From assembly GCA_029204225.1 (NCBI GenBank), contig CM055097.1, positions 48,134,052-48,198,051 on the forward strand: DNA of 64,000 nt, in the 5' to 3' direction. A program made the translations under genes and the position numbers. This DNA is from Diphasiastrum complanatum. Lineage: Eukaryota; Streptophyta; Lycopodiopsida; Lycopodiales; Lycopodiaceae. Below are positions 63,026 through 64,000 of the stretch, one piece after another. Below the pieces are notes generated by a model. That model searched no databases. It worked only from the letters and a program-made list of their open reading frames with translations, and was not told the origin of the DNA. Every line of letters starts with the position of its first letter. Within the stretch, counting starts at the first letter, position 1.

Positions 63026-64000
63026 TGTTCAACAAGATCTTACATTAGCAAAAGTTTGTCTATGCTATTACAAGAAGAGATCCGAAGAAATGGATTTTCA
63101 TTTTCTTATTCAGCATCAGCTCTTTATTCTAAGAAATTCGATAAGAATAAGACGTCGAAGAACGTACGTGAAGTACAAAAGTTGAATCGAATTCAAAACA
63201 GGGCACAAATTTGAACTCATCTTCATCAACATCAAAGCTATTTTGAAAATATTGCAAACGGCCCAAACATTTGTTGGAGGATTGTCAATCCTCAAATCAA
63301 AAAAGCAATAGTAGCAACAACAACAACAATATGCTAATACAACAGAATGTTCGAAGGACTTTGAAAAGGAAGTCGATGAAGCAACATTCATGGCATATGA
63401 AGATCGACAAGATGTCGATTCTTGATATTTGGATTCAGTGCTACTCAGTACATGACAAGCCAATGAAATTGGTTTCATGAGTATAGACAAGCTACAACTC
63501 AGAAGTATGTTTCGTTGGATGATAACAGTACTCATAGTATTGATGGTCCGGCTAATGTCAAATTGCAATTTTCGGATGCTACTATTCTTATTCCAAATGT
63601 TCTTCATATACCAAATCTCACCAAAAATTCTACTTTCTAGAAATAGAATCGTTGATTTAGGCCATAAAGTCAAATTTGATTCTAATACTTGTTAAACATT
63701 AGACAAAAGCATTAAGGTATTTTCACTCAGAAAGAGACAATGCAATCTTTACAAGATTAGTCATGCAATGCTTCAATTGTTCAAGCTCTATCTACTTCTA
63801 CTTTGGAAGATAGAGATTTACTATGGCATAACAAGATGGGTCATGTCAATTTTAATTGTCTTAAAAATATGTCAGCTAAACAAATTGTTCGAGATCTTGA
63901 CTGAGACAATATATTAGATTGTAGAGCTTGTTGAAGCTATATTCTAGCCAAGCATGCTAAACGTTCTTTCAGACATGATTTGCAACACACATCCTGTGTT
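63026..64000 (+). pseudogene. Copia element F: gag C-terminus, protease and pre-integrase
   Basis: On plus, gag resumes after the target duplication. It carries SLSMLLQEEIRRNGFSFSYS-like sequence, then a zinc knuckle (YCKRPKHLLEDC, about 63247-63285) and an Asn-rich tail. The protease follows in broken frames at about 63420-63660, including a YLDSGATQY-like remnant and RNRIVDLGHKVKFDSNTC. Pre-integrase reads DLLWHNKMGHVNFNCLKNMS (about 63816-63875), and the CxxC region is cut by the window end. Many stops are present. Confidence 0.82.

Overview
This window is eukaryotic nuclear DNA from a land plant. Its two intact genes are of plant type (an ATL-family RING-H2 protein and a multi-exon HSP20-like chaperone). 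Nearly all other recognisable coding sequence is decayed Ty1/copia and Ty3/gypsy retrotransposon, including chromodomain-bearing gypsy elements. There is also a CENH3-like histone pseudogene, a 5'-truncated LINE, long dinucleotide microsatellites and telomere-like TTTAGGG-type repeats. I cannot place it more precisely; a large, repeat-rich genome such as a fern or another non-model plant is plausible but not shown.

Layout. 0-1.3 kb: nothing recognised. 1.3-1.5 kb: degenerate telomere-like repeats. 2.0-4.3 kb: the most unusual non-transposon stretch. An intronless, broken CENH3-like gene on the minus strand and an unrecognised broken reading frame on the plus strand diverge from a mirrored about 860-bp spacer. 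The spacer has two inverted arms of about 185 bp around a 350-bp core holding ten CACGTG palindromes. 4.2-14.3 kb: fragments of gypsy and copia elements, a 1.08-kb gypsy LTR with a minisatellite leader, and the intact ATL gene at 12.7-13.3 kb.

14.8-29.5 kb: two copia elements, here called B and C. C inserted into B and made an ATGCA target duplication. The pair was then broken by what reads as one inversion inside C. The 3' halves lie on the plus strand (14.8-22.4 kb) and the 5' halves on the minus strand (25.5-29.5 kb). Part of a third copia, A, lies between them.

29.5-38 kb: microsatellites, an unrecognised frameshifted coiled-coil reading frame, and a six-exon HSP20-like gene (35.8-37.9 kb) whose exons join in phase. 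38.4-43.1 kb: gypsy integrase remnant, hAT-type (DUF659) fragment, and a LINE that ends in a (CT)n tail. 45-50 kb: a chromodomain gypsy with its LTR. 50-53.7 kb: a 78-bp tandem repeat, a G-box pair and a hairpin. 53.7-64 kb: a three-layer nest. Copia F (plus) has its gag split by copia G (minus), which carries a chromodomain gypsy H (minus) in its body.

Apart from the ATL and HSP20 genes, essentially everything recognisable is inactivated. Several breaks, such as TAG in place of CAG or TGG and AAG in place of a catalytic GAG codon, fit C-to-T decay of methylated transposon DNA. All domain calls were made by eye from translated sequence; no database search was run.
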